From Cupriavidus necator (lineage in GTDB: Bacteria; Pseudomonadota; Gammaproteobacteria; Burkholderiales; Burkholderiaceae): a stretch of 64,000 bases of DNA. The stretch covers positions 248,001 to 312,000 of the forward strand of contig CP074390.1 of the NCBI GenBank assembly GCA_022041995.1. The letters run 5' to 3'. Below, piece after piece: positions 53,500 to 61,784 of this stretch; position 1 is the first letter of the stretch, and the number at the start of each line of letters is the position of its first letter. The notes under the pieces are model-generated. The model searched no databases. It was not told the origin of the DNA and saw nothing but the letters and a program-made list of their open reading frames with translations. The position numbers and the translations under genes are program-made.

Positions 53500-55028
53500 C
53501 GCTTCGTCTCCAGTAGTACGATTGAACGTTTGGCACTGGTGAAAGTGGCGCCTGTTGATCGAAACATCAGACTGTAAGTATGTGACCCACCACCGGGAGT
53601 GTCTGACAGCACCGCTGCAACTCTTGTCCAAGGGAGGCCGGCTGGATCGAGAAAGTTCTCAGCCCATATATTGGTTCCATCTCTATCTAGCCACACCTCA
53701 ATGATGTCGTCCGTCGCCGTCAAGCTGAAACTAATGAACACTGCGATAGGGGCGCCGGACGAGGTGATTGTGCAAGACGCTTCGTTGAAAGTGCCTGAGC
53801 CGCGAGTCGATTCTGCCGCAGAGTACCCACTGACCGGGATCGTCACAGCATTGCCGGCGATCTTCAGGGTATTAACCTCTGCATCCCCGATCTTGGCGTA
53901 GGTGATCGCCGCGTCCGCAATCTTGGCCGTGCCGATATTTGCGTCGGCGATCTTCGCGGCAGTGACCTGCGCATTGCCGATCTTGGCATTGGTGATAGCG
54001 CCGTCGGCAATGTTGGCGGTGCCTACAGTGATGGTGCCGAGGTTGCCAGAGATCGCCGACAGCGACGTCACGCTGATCTTGTCCGCCGTGATGGCGCCCG
54101 CCGCCACCTTCCCCGCCGTCACCGCGCCAGCCGCCAGCACATCCGTGGTGACCGACCCCGCGGCGAGCTGCCCCGCGGTGATGCTGTTCGCCACCAGCTT
54201 ATCGGCGGTGATGGTGTTGGCCGCGATCTTGTCGCCGGTGATTGTGCCCGCCTCAATCCGCGCCACATCGATGAAGCCCGCCGTGATCTTCTCGGCCGAG
54301 AGGTCCGCAATGCGCGCGTCATCGATGGCCGCCAGCCCGATCATGGCCCTGCCGATCGTGCCCACCTTGATGAAGGCGTCTCGGATGTACGTCCCCGCGG
54401 GCACCAGGTAGCCGTTGATGACGGTTGGCTCCGCCTGGATGACAAACGGCGTGGTGGAATCCCCCGTGAGGATGTCCATCACATAGCCCGGGTCCAGGCT
54501 CGTCTGCCCCTGCGTGCCGGCCACGGCGTTGTAAGGCCCGACCACATTGGCCCGCGACACGGCGCGCACCCAGTAGTAGAGCGACCGCCCGCCCCCGACC
54601 GAATCCGCATAGACCTTTCCCGGCGTCATCCCGACGCGCGAGGCCAGGCCGAGGTCATCCACCTCTGCGCGCCAGATCTCCGTGTAGGCGTGGTTCGGGT
54701 AGGTGGGCTGCGTCCAGGTCAGCAGGATGCTGGCCAGCCCGCCGGTGGCCTCCAAGTCCGTGAGCGCAGGCGGCGGCGTGAGGTCGCCGAGGGCGTCAGG
54801 GTCGATGGAGATGCCAGGCAGCCCGCCGGGGCCGATGCCGCCCTGCCCCGGCAGCTTGACCGTGAAGCCATCCATGCCCTGCAGCATGCGCAGCGTGACC
54901 CCCATGTCCAGCTGATCGCCCCGCTGGCCATTGCGCACTTCCACCGCCTCCTTGAGCGCCGAGAGGAACCCGCGCAGCGCGGGCGAGGCATCCGTCGGGA
55001 TTGCGCCGATCGAGGGGTTCTTAGACAT
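53496..55028 (-). CDS. phage tail fibre / J-like host-specificity protein
   Basis: 510 residues. The N-terminal third has a fibronectin type III-like module (about residues 90-190; LTWTQPTYPNHAYTEIWRAEV...YYWVRAVSRANVVGPYN). The middle is a long repeat of IADxAITxAKIGxAxV-type units (residues about 270-400) forming a trimeric beta/coiled shaft, as in lambda J-like C-terminal regions. The C-terminal tip is beta-rich. It likely contacts the host surface. ATG 55028 lies just inside the 3' end of the upstream gene. Confidence 0.85.
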   Translation of the reverse strand: MSKNPSIGAIPTDASPALRGFLSALKEAVEVRNGQRGDQLDMGVTLRMLQGMDGFTVKLPGQGGIGPGGLPGISIDPDALGDLTPPPALTDLEATGGLASILLTWTQPTYPNHAYTEIWRAEVDDLGLASRVGMTPGKVYADSVGGGRSLYYWVRAVSRANVVGPYNAVAGTQGQTSLDPGYVMDILTGDSTTPFVIQAEPTVINGYLVPAGTYIRDAFIKVGTIGRAMIGLAAIDDARIADLSAEKITAGFIDVARIEAGTITGDKIAANTITADKLVANSITAGQLAAGSVTTDVLAAGAVTAGKVAAGAITADKISVTSLSAISGNLGTITVGTANIADGAITNAKIGNAQVTAAKIADANIGTAKIADAAITYAKIGDAEVNTLKIAGNAVTIPVSGYSAAESTRGSGTFNEASCTITSSGAPIAVFISFSLTATDDIIEVWLDRDGTNIWAENFLDPAGLPWTRVAAVLSDTPGGGSHTYSLMFRSTGATFTSAKRSIVLLETKR

Positions 55029-56640
55029 TGGCCAACTCCCCGATGCTGTTGGCGACAAAGACCGCCGTGACCGGGTTGGTGCCGGTCAGCTCAATCTCGC
55101 AGATGCTGTAGCGCCGCGGGGATGGCAGCTTGAAGGGCTCGCCGTTCGTGACGCTGCGCTCGTGCAGCAACGTGCCATCGGCAAAGAGGCGGAACGTGAC
55201 CGGGTAGGCCGTGGCCTTGACCTGCGCAACCGCAAAGTTGGACGGCTTGAGCAGCAGGAACTTCTTCGAGCGCCAGAGGTAGGTGAGCAGCGCCGCCCCG
55301 CTGGCGGCCCAGCGCTTGACCGTGTTTCCGACGGCGAGATACAGCCCGCCGCTGCGCAGATCGAAGTACCCTGCGGTGGCGTACAGGTCGATCTTGGTGA
55401 GCGGCGCGCGGCTGTCCTGCGGATCGAGGATGAATCCGCCCTGCACCGTGCCGGCGTCGTAGAAAGCGAAGTACTTCCCATCCCAGCCGTAGGCGTGGAT
55501 CGAGGCCGGGTTGAGCGCGTCCCAGTCCTCCTGCGACAGCAGATCCTCGGTGAGCACCCGGGCCGTGCCGTTGCCGATCAGGGCCAGGCCGTTCGGCGCG
55601 GCATAGATGACACCCGCATCCACCTTGACGATGGAGCGCGCCGAGATGCACGAATGCGGGAACGACTGGATCGGCTGGCCGGATAGCGAGGTGGTATCCG
55701 TGCCGGTGTAGGCGTAGGGGAAGCCATCGGTCAGCACGATCAGGGTCTGCTCGACCACCGCGCCGCCGATGATCTTGTGCGGCACGGAATCCCGCAGGCT
55801 CGAAGGCCACGCATAGCCCTTGTATGGCTTGCAGGCGCACACGTCCGAGCCAGAGAACCCGACCATCCCGCCATTGGGATAGGCCAGCAGCCCGAACATA
55901 TCCGCCGGCGGCATGTCGTTGTCGATCGCCGAGAGCGTCTCGCCCAGCGCAGTGCCGGCAACGTTGTCGGTAAAGGTCGTCTGCGCGGCCGGGATCTCGG
56001 CGACGAACAGCAGCGCACCGTTGTCCGCGCTTCGGTAGAGCCGCTTCGTCGTGATGTTGAACGCGCCCGACGGCGGCAGGTCCAGGCCCGACAGATCGAC
56101 GGTCTGGCCCTCGTAGACGGAGACCACATTCGATGCCAGGCTCGGTGTGCCCTCCTCGCTCCAGCCGGTCACAAAGGTCATCACGTAGACGCGCGACTGC
56201 TTGACAGTGGTGGTCACGCCACCGGTGCCCTCGACAGCAACCGGGGCGGTATCCGGCGCCGGCACGCCGAGGGTGTACGCCGCGACGGGATACCCGGTGC
56301 CGCCGGTGAGCGCCAAGGCCGAATCCGTGACCTTAGGCACCCCGTCACCCGTGAAGTACGTGCGCTCGGTGGTGTCGCCCGCCACCTGCCCGCGTACGGC
56401 ATTGACGACCGTGGTCCAGTGGAACCAGAAGGTCGCATCGCCTACCACGTCCTGACCAAAGCGGTAGATTGACTTGATCGGCCCAGGCTTGGAGAGCGTG
56501 GCAATGTCGGCCGTGCCAGCCCAGCCGCGCAGGTCGCCGCGATTGAAGCGGCAGTTCTGCGCAATCTGCGCCGCGTTGTCAGGCAACTCGGTCGGCTCGA
56601 ACAGCGGCATGATACCGGTTGGGACTTTGATAGCGAGCAT
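55021..56640 (-). CDS. phage virion protein, beta-propeller-like (stabilisation/tail hub type)
   Basis: 539 residues. It begins IKVPTGIMPLFEPTELPDNAAQIAQNCRFNRGDLRGWAG, then has repeated beta-blade-like units (SRVYVMTFVTGWSEEGTPS, TLIVLTDGFPYAYTGTD, NPASIHAYGWDGKYFAFYD). The layout resembles podovirus head-completion or tail-hub beta-propeller proteins (for example P22 gp10-like), but no sequence identity can be claimed. It starts after a terminator hairpin and is the first large structural gene in this operon. Confidence 0.65.
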   Translation of the reverse strand: MLAIKVPTGIMPLFEPTELPDNAAQIAQNCRFNRGDLRGWAGTADIATLSKPGPIKSIYRFGQDVVGDATFWFHWTTVVNAVRGQVAGDTTERTYFTGDGVPKVTDSALALTGGTGYPVAAYTLGVPAPDTAPVAVEGTGGVTTTVKQSRVYVMTFVTGWSEEGTPSLASNVVSVYEGQTVDLSGLDLPPSGAFNITTKRLYRSADNGALLFVAEIPAAQTTFTDNVAGTALGETLSAIDNDMPPADMFGLLAYPNGGMVGFSGSDVCACKPYKGYAWPSSLRDSVPHKIIGGAVVEQTLIVLTDGFPYAYTGTDTTSLSGQPIQSFPHSCISARSIVKVDAGVIYAAPNGLALIGNGTARVLTEDLLSQEDWDALNPASIHAYGWDGKYFAFYDAGTVQGGFILDPQDSRAPLTKIDLYATAGYFDLRSGGLYLAVGNTVKRWAASGAALLTYLWRSKKFLLLKPSNFAVAQVKATAYPVTFRLFADGTLLHERSVTNGEPFKLPSPRRYSICEIELTGTNPVTAVFVANSIGELANV

Positions 56641-56650
56641 AGGCAGCACC

Positions 56651-56681
56651 AAAGAAAAAGCCCCGCTCAGTGGCGGGGCTT
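56651..56681 (-). terminator. rho-independent terminator inside the phage operon
   Basis: On the minus strand AAGCCCCGC-CACTGA-GCGGGGCTT followed by TTTCTTT. Stem of 9 bp. It separates the 74-residue gene from the beta-propeller-like gene, so either antitermination or an internal promoter must serve the genes beyond. Confidence 0.85.
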
Positions 56682-56700
56682 GGTGTGGGGCGGGAGGGGC

Positions 56701-56925
56701 TTAGGCGAGCGTGATAACCGGATCGCCGAGGGGGTTCGCCGGCGGCTCGGCGCTCTCTGCCCGCGCGGCAGCGACACGCTCGGCGAGGCTCTGATTGGCC
56801 GTCCCCTCGATCAGCGCGATCAGGCTGGTGATGTGCTCGCGCTGGCGGATCAGGCCTTGCAGGACGATGTTGACGTCGGCCGGCGAGAGGTCGGGCAGTG
56901 CAGCGAGGATGGGGGACTGGCTCAT
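56701..56925 (-). CDS. small phage helical protein
   Basis: 74 residues (LPDLSPADVNIVLQGLIRQREHITSLIALIEGTANQSLAERVAAARAE). A helical hairpin, no known motif. ATG overlaps the metallophosphoesterase stop (ATGA). Small coiled-coil adapter is likely. Confidence 0.65.
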   Translation of the reverse strand: MSQSPILAALPDLSPADVNIVLQGLIRQREHITSLIALIEGTANQSLAERVAAARAESAEPPANPLGDPVITLA

Positions 56926-58091
56926 GCTGCACCCTCCGACAGCATTCCAACGTCGCAACGGTGCCGCTCGATCTCCCCGTGCTCGCGGTGATGCACGATC
57001 AGACGCATGTCGCGGCCGGCTCGATAGCCCTGCCCTGCGTGCCAGGCATCGCGCGCAGCCAGCGTGCGGAAATACTCGACCACGCCGCCGCGGTACTCCT
57101 TGGAATCCTGGTGGTGGACGTGCCCGACATACCAATATCGGTGCCCCGTCTCACCCCAGTCCTGCGGGCGGTCGGCAGCCATCAGGCTCACCATGTCCGC
57201 GCCCTTGATCGTGTCGCCATGCGTCGAGCCGATCAGCACCTTGCCGAATCGGTAGTACCAAGCCACGGCCGGCGACAGATCCACCTCCACGCGCGGCTCG
57301 TCGTGGAAGTAGCACGAGAGCATCAGCGCGAGCGCGTAGGACGAGTGCCCATCGTGGTTGCCGCGGTTGACGCGCACCACCACCTTCTGGTGCCTTTCGA
57401 GCAGGCGGCGAACGCAGTAGAGCATCGCGCGCAGGCCGACTTGCTGGACCTTGGCCCAGCGCCCGTCCACATCGAGCTGGTGGCCGGATTGTGACTGGTT
57501 CTTCTGATTATCAGCATGGAATGCATCGCCGAGGTTCAGCAGCAATGCCGTCTTAGCGGGCGGCGCGCTGGCCACGAGGCGATCCACCGCGCTGCACGTA
57601 AGGCGCTCGGCAATGCTGAGGTCGAAGTCCTCTCCCGCGTCCTGCCACCAGGCGTACATGCCAAAGTGCGGGTCGCCCTGCGGGTAGACGCACAGCAGAT
57701 CCTCGTCAGCCACCTTGGGCGGCTTCGTGATCGGCGCGAGGCCCTTGACGCCCTCGGCCATCGTAGCGGCGAAGTCCCGCATGATTTGCTCGAAGCGCTC
57801 CGGATCTTGGGCACTCTTCACCCACTGCCCGCGCGGCTTGCCTTCCTCGTCATAGTAGGTCGACACCCCCTTGACCATGAACCCGTCGGGCACCGTACGG
57901 GTCATGGCGTGTTCCGGCGAATACCCCGCCTTCGCCGCCCGCTTCCGCAGCGCCACCATGGAGTCATTCACCGCAGTCTTGCCCACTCCCAAAGCCCTGG
58001 CCGCCTTCGTGCCGCTCCCGTGCTTCAGGATGGCCTCAAGATATTCCAGTTGCCGCGGTGTCGCCCACTCGCGCAGTCGGTCATCAATCAT
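56922..58091 (-). CDS. phage HTH-metallophosphoesterase
   Basis: 389 residues. Residues 10-55 look like a helix-turn-helix (TPRQLEYLEAILKHGSGTKAARALGVGKTAVNDSMVALRKR). The rest is a calcineurin-like phosphoesterase with all metal-binding motifs: GDPHFG (D140, H142), NLGDAFH (D189), NRGNHDGH (244-247), STHGD (H291) and GHVHH (323-327). The DNA-binding start suggests an Mre11/SbcD-like DNA nuclease or phosphatase acting on DNA ends. Such fusions occur in prophages near terminase genes, and a packaging role is possible. Confidence 0.87.
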   Translation of the reverse strand: MIDDRLREWATPRQLEYLEAILKHGSGTKAARALGVGKTAVNDSMVALRKRAAKAGYSPEHAMTRTVPDGFMVKGVSTYYDEEGKPRGQWVKSAQDPERFEQIMRDFAATMAEGVKGLAPITKPPKVADEDLLCVYPQGDPHFGMYAWWQDAGEDFDLSIAERLTCSAVDRLVASAPPAKTALLLNLGDAFHADNQKNQSQSGHQLDVDGRWAKVQQVGLRAMLYCVRRLLERHQKVVVRVNRGNHDGHSSYALALMLSCYFHDEPRVEVDLSPAVAWYYRFGKVLIGSTHGDTIKGADMVSLMAADRPQDWGETGHRYWYVGHVHHQDSKEYRGGVVEYFRTLAARDAWHAGQGYRAGRDMRLIVHHREHGEIERHRCDVGMLSEGAA

Positions 58092-58095
58092 GGTA

Positions 58096-58290
58096 TTAGC
58101 TGCTCAGTCGTTGGCGGAATTCACCGCAAGCGGGCGAGGACGGCTCGCACCTGGGAAACTGCTGGATGGGCTGATAGAGGTCATCGACCCCAAGAACAAC
58201 AGGCGGATACCGGCGGCATTCGCCCAACTCCTTGCAGAAGTAGGCGCACGGGCCGCAGCTCGGCCGGGCTTCGGGCTTCTTGCGTGCCAT
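58096..58290 (-). CDS. small phage Cys-rich zinc-ribbon-like protein
   Basis: 64 residues with a CGPCAYFCKELGECRRYPP start and a later RCEPSSPACGEF, giving six Cys in a pattern seen in many small prophage zinc-binding proteins. Located four bases before the metallophosphoesterase ATG. Function unknown. Confidence 0.75.
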   Translation of the reverse strand: MARKKPEARPSCGPCAYFCKELGECRRYPPVVLGVDDLYQPIQQFPRCEPSSPACGEFRQRLSS

Positions 58291-58293
58291 GGC

Positions 58294-58518
58294 TCAGTCC
58301 GGCAGCGCAGCGTTCGCACCCACGCCCGGCTCGATCGACTTGACGCAGTGGTCCGCCTGGAACCAGTTGAGGAAGCGGCAGAGCACGCAGCCCCAGCGCT
58401 TTTCCTCGCGCATGGCCTTACCGGCGCGGCTTGAAATCGTCTCGTCCGGGTCGCCGCCGAGCACGGCATTGGCGCCCTGGTCGAGGGCGATGAGCAGGTT
58501 CCAGAGGTATCGGCGCAT
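58294..58518 (-). CDS. conserved small phage protein
   Basis: 74 residues (YLWNLLIALDQGANAVLGGDPDETISSRAGKAMREEKRWGCVLCRFLNWF). The segment DPDETISSR..W.C.LC..LD/NW is widely seen in prophages as an unnamed protein; its first half is amphipathic. AAAAGGAGA precedes the ATG. First minus-strand gene after the terminator. Confidence 0.78.
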   Translation of the reverse strand: MRRYLWNLLIALDQGANAVLGGDPDETISSRAGKAMREEKRWGCVLCRFLNWFQADHCVKSIEPGVGANAALPD

Positions 58519-58539
58519 GGGCGTCTCCTTTTGGGCATG

Positions 58540-58561
58540 AAAAAACCGCCCGAAGGCGGTT
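58540..58561 (-). terminator. rho-independent terminator
   Basis: On the minus strand AACCGCC-TTCG-GGCGGTT followed by T4, with a stable TTCG tetraloop. It lies directly upstream of the 58294-58518 gene, ending any transcript that comes from the right on the minus strand. Confidence 0.85.
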
Positions 58562-58736
58562 GAGGGGGAATCGTAGGCCGGTCTGCCTATCCGGGCAGCA
58601 CGGTAACCGGCTTTGGGGTTGGTAGAGATGCTAGTGGTGGGAGGGGCAATTCGAGTCGCGCGGCGCAAAAGGTCGCGCCCAGAAGGCGAACATATCCCAC
58701 CTGCTATGATCCCTCGCTCGAACAATGCGAGGAAAA

Positions 58737-58967
58737 ATGATGCTTTCGGCTATATGGAGGCTGCTCGATCTTGCACGGTCGACACAGCATGGTCCCGCAC
58801 CCACAGCCCCAACGATGCAATGCGAGCAAGCCTTTTTTGATGGTGTGCGAGCGTTTTACGCAGGCCTACGCAAGGCAGATAACCCCTACTGGCAAGGAAG
58901 ACCTCATCTACGGCAGGCCTGGGACAACGGATACGAATACAGCGATTGCCTCGCTCGACCGTGGTGA
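58737..58967 (+). CDS. small Rmf-like phage protein
   Basis: About 76 residues. The C-terminal half AFYAGLRKADNPYWQGRPHLRQAWDNGYEYSD has the spacing of ribosome modulation factor (AG..x..NPY..R..W..G). GAGGA lies just before the ATG pair at 58737/58740, and an extended -10 TGCTATGAT lies at 58702-58710. Rmf-like proteins dimerise ribosomes in stationary phase; small phage versions are known but unstudied. It is the first gene of the plus-strand cassette. Confidence 0.6.
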   Translation: MMLSAIWRLLDLARSTQHGPAPTAPTMQCEQAFFDGVRAFYAGLRKADNPYWQGRPHLRQAWDNGYEYSDCLARPW

Positions 58968-59155
58968 CTGTAGATGCTCAATTCGAGTTCAGGCCGATCG
59001 CATGCAATCCCCCACTTGGAAGGGATTGATGCATTGAGCACACAGGTAGAATCCCTTGTGGCGCACGACGAAACCAGAAATGCGCGCCGATTCAAGACCA
59101 GAACCTCAAGGGTGAGCTGGTACAAAAACGGATCACAACAAATAGGGGTCCATCA

Positions 59156-60339
59156 ATGCAGAAAATTATCGCGCGCCTTGGTGAAACCAGAGAGGGTGGG
59201 CGCGTCCGACGCCAACTGAATTTCTCGCATGGTGAGATCTGGTGGGACATCTCTGGACCCGATGAAGCCCTACCGCCGCCATTGAGTCGCCATGACATGG
59301 CGGCGACCGCTTTGATTTTCAAAGCGATGCACATCGGCCATTCGCTTCACATTGATGGCCCTGTATCCTCGTCGCTGCTGGAAAACCTCGAAAACTTCGT
59401 AGCAAGCTGGGCAGTCTGGCGCCCTGACCTGTATAAGCGCGTGGGCATCACCGCCACCGAGATTGTCCGGGACGATCAGCCGGCCGCCGGCGCAACCGGC
59501 AAAGCTGTAGCAGCATTCTCCGGCGGAGTTGACGCATCCTTTACCCTCCTTAGGCACGCGAGGGTGATGTTGGGTTGCGCAGCAAGAATCTTGTCGCAGG
59601 CGTCCTCATTCAGGGGCTGGACATTCCGCTAGACAAGAACGACGCCTTTGACAAGGCCGCCATCTCTGCGGCCGACAGTCTTCGATCACTTGACGTTCCC
59701 TTTGCAACGGTGCGGACAAACTGGAAGTCGGTAGCGTGCACTCAATGGGAGATGGAGTTCGGCACCGCCGTGGCAACTTGCCTCCGGAATTGGCTCGGTA
59801 AGGCCGACACCGCCCTCATTGGCTCCGATGAAGACTACTCCCGCCTTGTTCTTCCATGGGGCGGAAATCCCATCACCTATTCAATGCTCTCCTCGCGAGA
59901 CCTCACGGTCGTTTATGACGGCGGCGAGTTTGCGCGCACGGAGAAGGTCGAATATCTTAACTCCTGGGCCGCAGGCGTGCGCAATTTGCGCGTTTGCTGG
60001 GAAGGCCCGATCACCGGCGAAAACTGCGGATACTGCGAGAAGTGCGTGCGCACCAAGATGAACTTCCTTGCCGTCGGCGCAAGGCTGCCTGCGTCACTGC
60101 CCGGCCATCTGACGCCATGGCGAGTGTTGAACGTTCGCGCGGGGAACGACGGCCAGGTCGCACTCCTCAGCGAGATCTACGACATCGCAAAAGACAGGCA
60201 GATTGACGCGCCTTGGGTCACGGCTCTCCACTACTCACTGACCAAGAATCGCCTCATGAACTCCGCGCGCCGCTTCAAAATCCTCAAGTCGGCTTGGAAA
60301 TTTACCAAGTCTCTAGGGCTAAGACCGGCCACACAGTGA
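59156..60339 (+). pseudogene. PP-loop ATPase-type protein of the surface cassette, frameshifted
   Basis: One gene in two frames. From ATG 59156 the first frame reaches AAFSGGVDASFTLLRHA, a PP-loop of the QueC/asparagine-synthetase type. The second frame continues GLRSKNLVAGVLIQGLDIPLD and carries GENCGYCEKCVRTK, a Cys-x2-Cys-x2-type zinc/Fe-S site. Restoring one G in the GGG at 59562-59564 gives about 394 residues. Relatives lie in polysaccharide or modification clusters. Substrate unknown. The stop overlaps the flippase start (GTGA). The shift is probably a sequencing error. Confidence 0.75.
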
Positions 60340-61784
60340 ATAGGAAGTCGCTATCTGCGGCGGTCCCGTGGGCGGCATTTGATGCCGTCGCGGCTGCCGC
60401 TCTCAACCTGTTCACGATTGCCCTGCTCTCAAAAATCCTCAGCCCCCGGGATTTTGGGCTGGTCGTCCTCGCGCAGTCCGTCGTCGCAGTTGTCCAGCTC
60501 GTGGGTGGGCTCGGGCTTCAAGACGCCATTGTTCAGCGCAAGCAGATCGACCAGGCATGTCAGGACAGCGCCTTCACGACATCAAGCGTCATGGGGCTCG
60601 TCGGCTCCGTCGTCTGCGCGCTAATCGCCGCCATTCTCGCTAGGGCGGGCCAGGACACAACGCTTTGCTACGTGATCCTGGTGGAAGGCCTATCCTGCAC
60701 GCTTGTTGGCATCGCCACGCTGCCAACCGCGATCCTCACGCGCTCCTTGCGGACGAGCACTCTGGCGAAGCGCACTCTCGTTGGGCGACTGTCCTATCTG
60801 CTTGTCGCGACACTTCTCGCGCTGTCGCATTGGGGGCTATGGAGCATCGTCATTGCCAATGCGGTGCAAAACCTTATCTGCACCGCAATGGTATGGCTAT
60901 CTATCGAGAACAAGCCGAAGCTGCGATTCTCATGGGCGCACACGAAAGGCCTCATTGCGTTCGGCGCCCCCGTCATGCTTGAGGGAGTTCTATGGTCCGT
61001 TCTGACGCGCGTTTTCAACGTCCTGGTGGCCAGATACCACGGCCTTGATGCGCTCGGGTTCCTCAACATGGCAATGAGGGCCACCGACGCTCTTGCCGGG
61101 ATAGTCCAGTCCGTATGTAGCAAGGTTGCCCTGCCGATGCTCTCGCAGCATCAGGATGACCCGGGGCGACTTCGCCTCTCGTTCATGCGGGCTACGGAAC
61201 TGCTCTCCTTCATCTCTTTTCCGGCCTTCCTCGGGCTTGGCGTCACCTCTGACCTGTGGGTGCCTCTACTCCTCGGGCAGCAGTGGTCCAATGCCGTGCC
61301 GGCGGTTCAGTTGCTATGCGTGTACTGGGCCGTCATGCTTGCGCGGATGTTTGTCGCATACTGCCTGCGCGCCGTCGGGAAGACCACTGTCTACCTACTT
61401 CCAGCGGGAATATCTGCCATCACAACAGTGGCCGCGGTAATCCTCATGTCCGGTATGGAGCCCATCTATACGGTCTACGCTTGGGCGGGCCGCCTCATCA
61501 TCACCGTGCCGATCGGGGCGTATTTGCTCCTTCGCTTTACCAGCATTGATTACCGGAGCCAGTTTTCTCCACTGGTGGGGCCAGCATTTTGCTCTGTCCT
61601 TATGATCGCGGCGATCGTCTGGCTCCGGCATTCATACACGCCCGCCAACAGCTACTACCTGCTCCTCGCAGAGATTCTGATCGGCATGCTGTCATACGCC
61701 GTGGTTGCCGCAGCGTATTACCACAGGCTTACGTCGCAAGCGGCCCGCGCCCTGCGGGCGCGATTCTTAGCCAGTGCTAACTGA
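60336..61784 (+). CDS. O-antigen-type polysaccharide flippase (Wzx/MOP, PST family)
   Basis: 482 residues starting at GTG 60336, which overlaps the upstream stop (GTGA). About 12 transmembrane helices: the first near AAALNLFTIALLSKILSPRDFGLVVLAQ is the Wzx/PST hallmark, followed by GLGLQDAIVQR and later ALGFLNMAMRATD. Such proteins export lipid-linked glycans across the inner membrane. In a phage this would be an unusual gene for altering O-antigen or capsule and thus superinfection. It overlaps the convergent tail-spike gene by 18 bases. Confidence 0.9.
   Translation: MNRKSLSAAVPWAAFDAVAAAALNLFTIALLSKILSPRDFGLVVLAQSVVAVVQLVGGLGLQDAIVQRKQIDQACQDSAFTTSSVMGLVGSVVCALIAAILARAGQDTTLCYVILVEGLSCTLVGIATLPTAILTRSLRTSTLAKRTLVGRLSYLLVATLLALSHWGLWSIVIANAVQNLICTAMVWLSIENKPKLRFSWAHTKGLIAFGAPVMLEGVLWSVLTRVFNVLVARYHGLDALGFLNMAMRATDALAGIVQSVCSKVALPMLSQHQDDPGRLRLSFMRATELLSFISFPAFLGLGVTSDLWVPLLLGQQWSNAVPAVQLLCVYWAVMLARMFVAYCLRAVGKTTVYLLPAGISAITTVAAVILMSGMEPIYTVYAWAGRLIITVPIGAYLLLRFTSIDYRSQFSPLVGPAFCSVLMIAAIVWLRHSYTPANSYYLLLAEILIGMLSYAVVAAAYYHRLTSQAARALRARFLASAN

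Noticed and set aside
53890..54060. Short direct repeats taken at first for a CRISPR-like array
   Set aside because: They encode the in-frame IADxAI/AKIG shaft repeats of the tail fibre and have no unique spacers.
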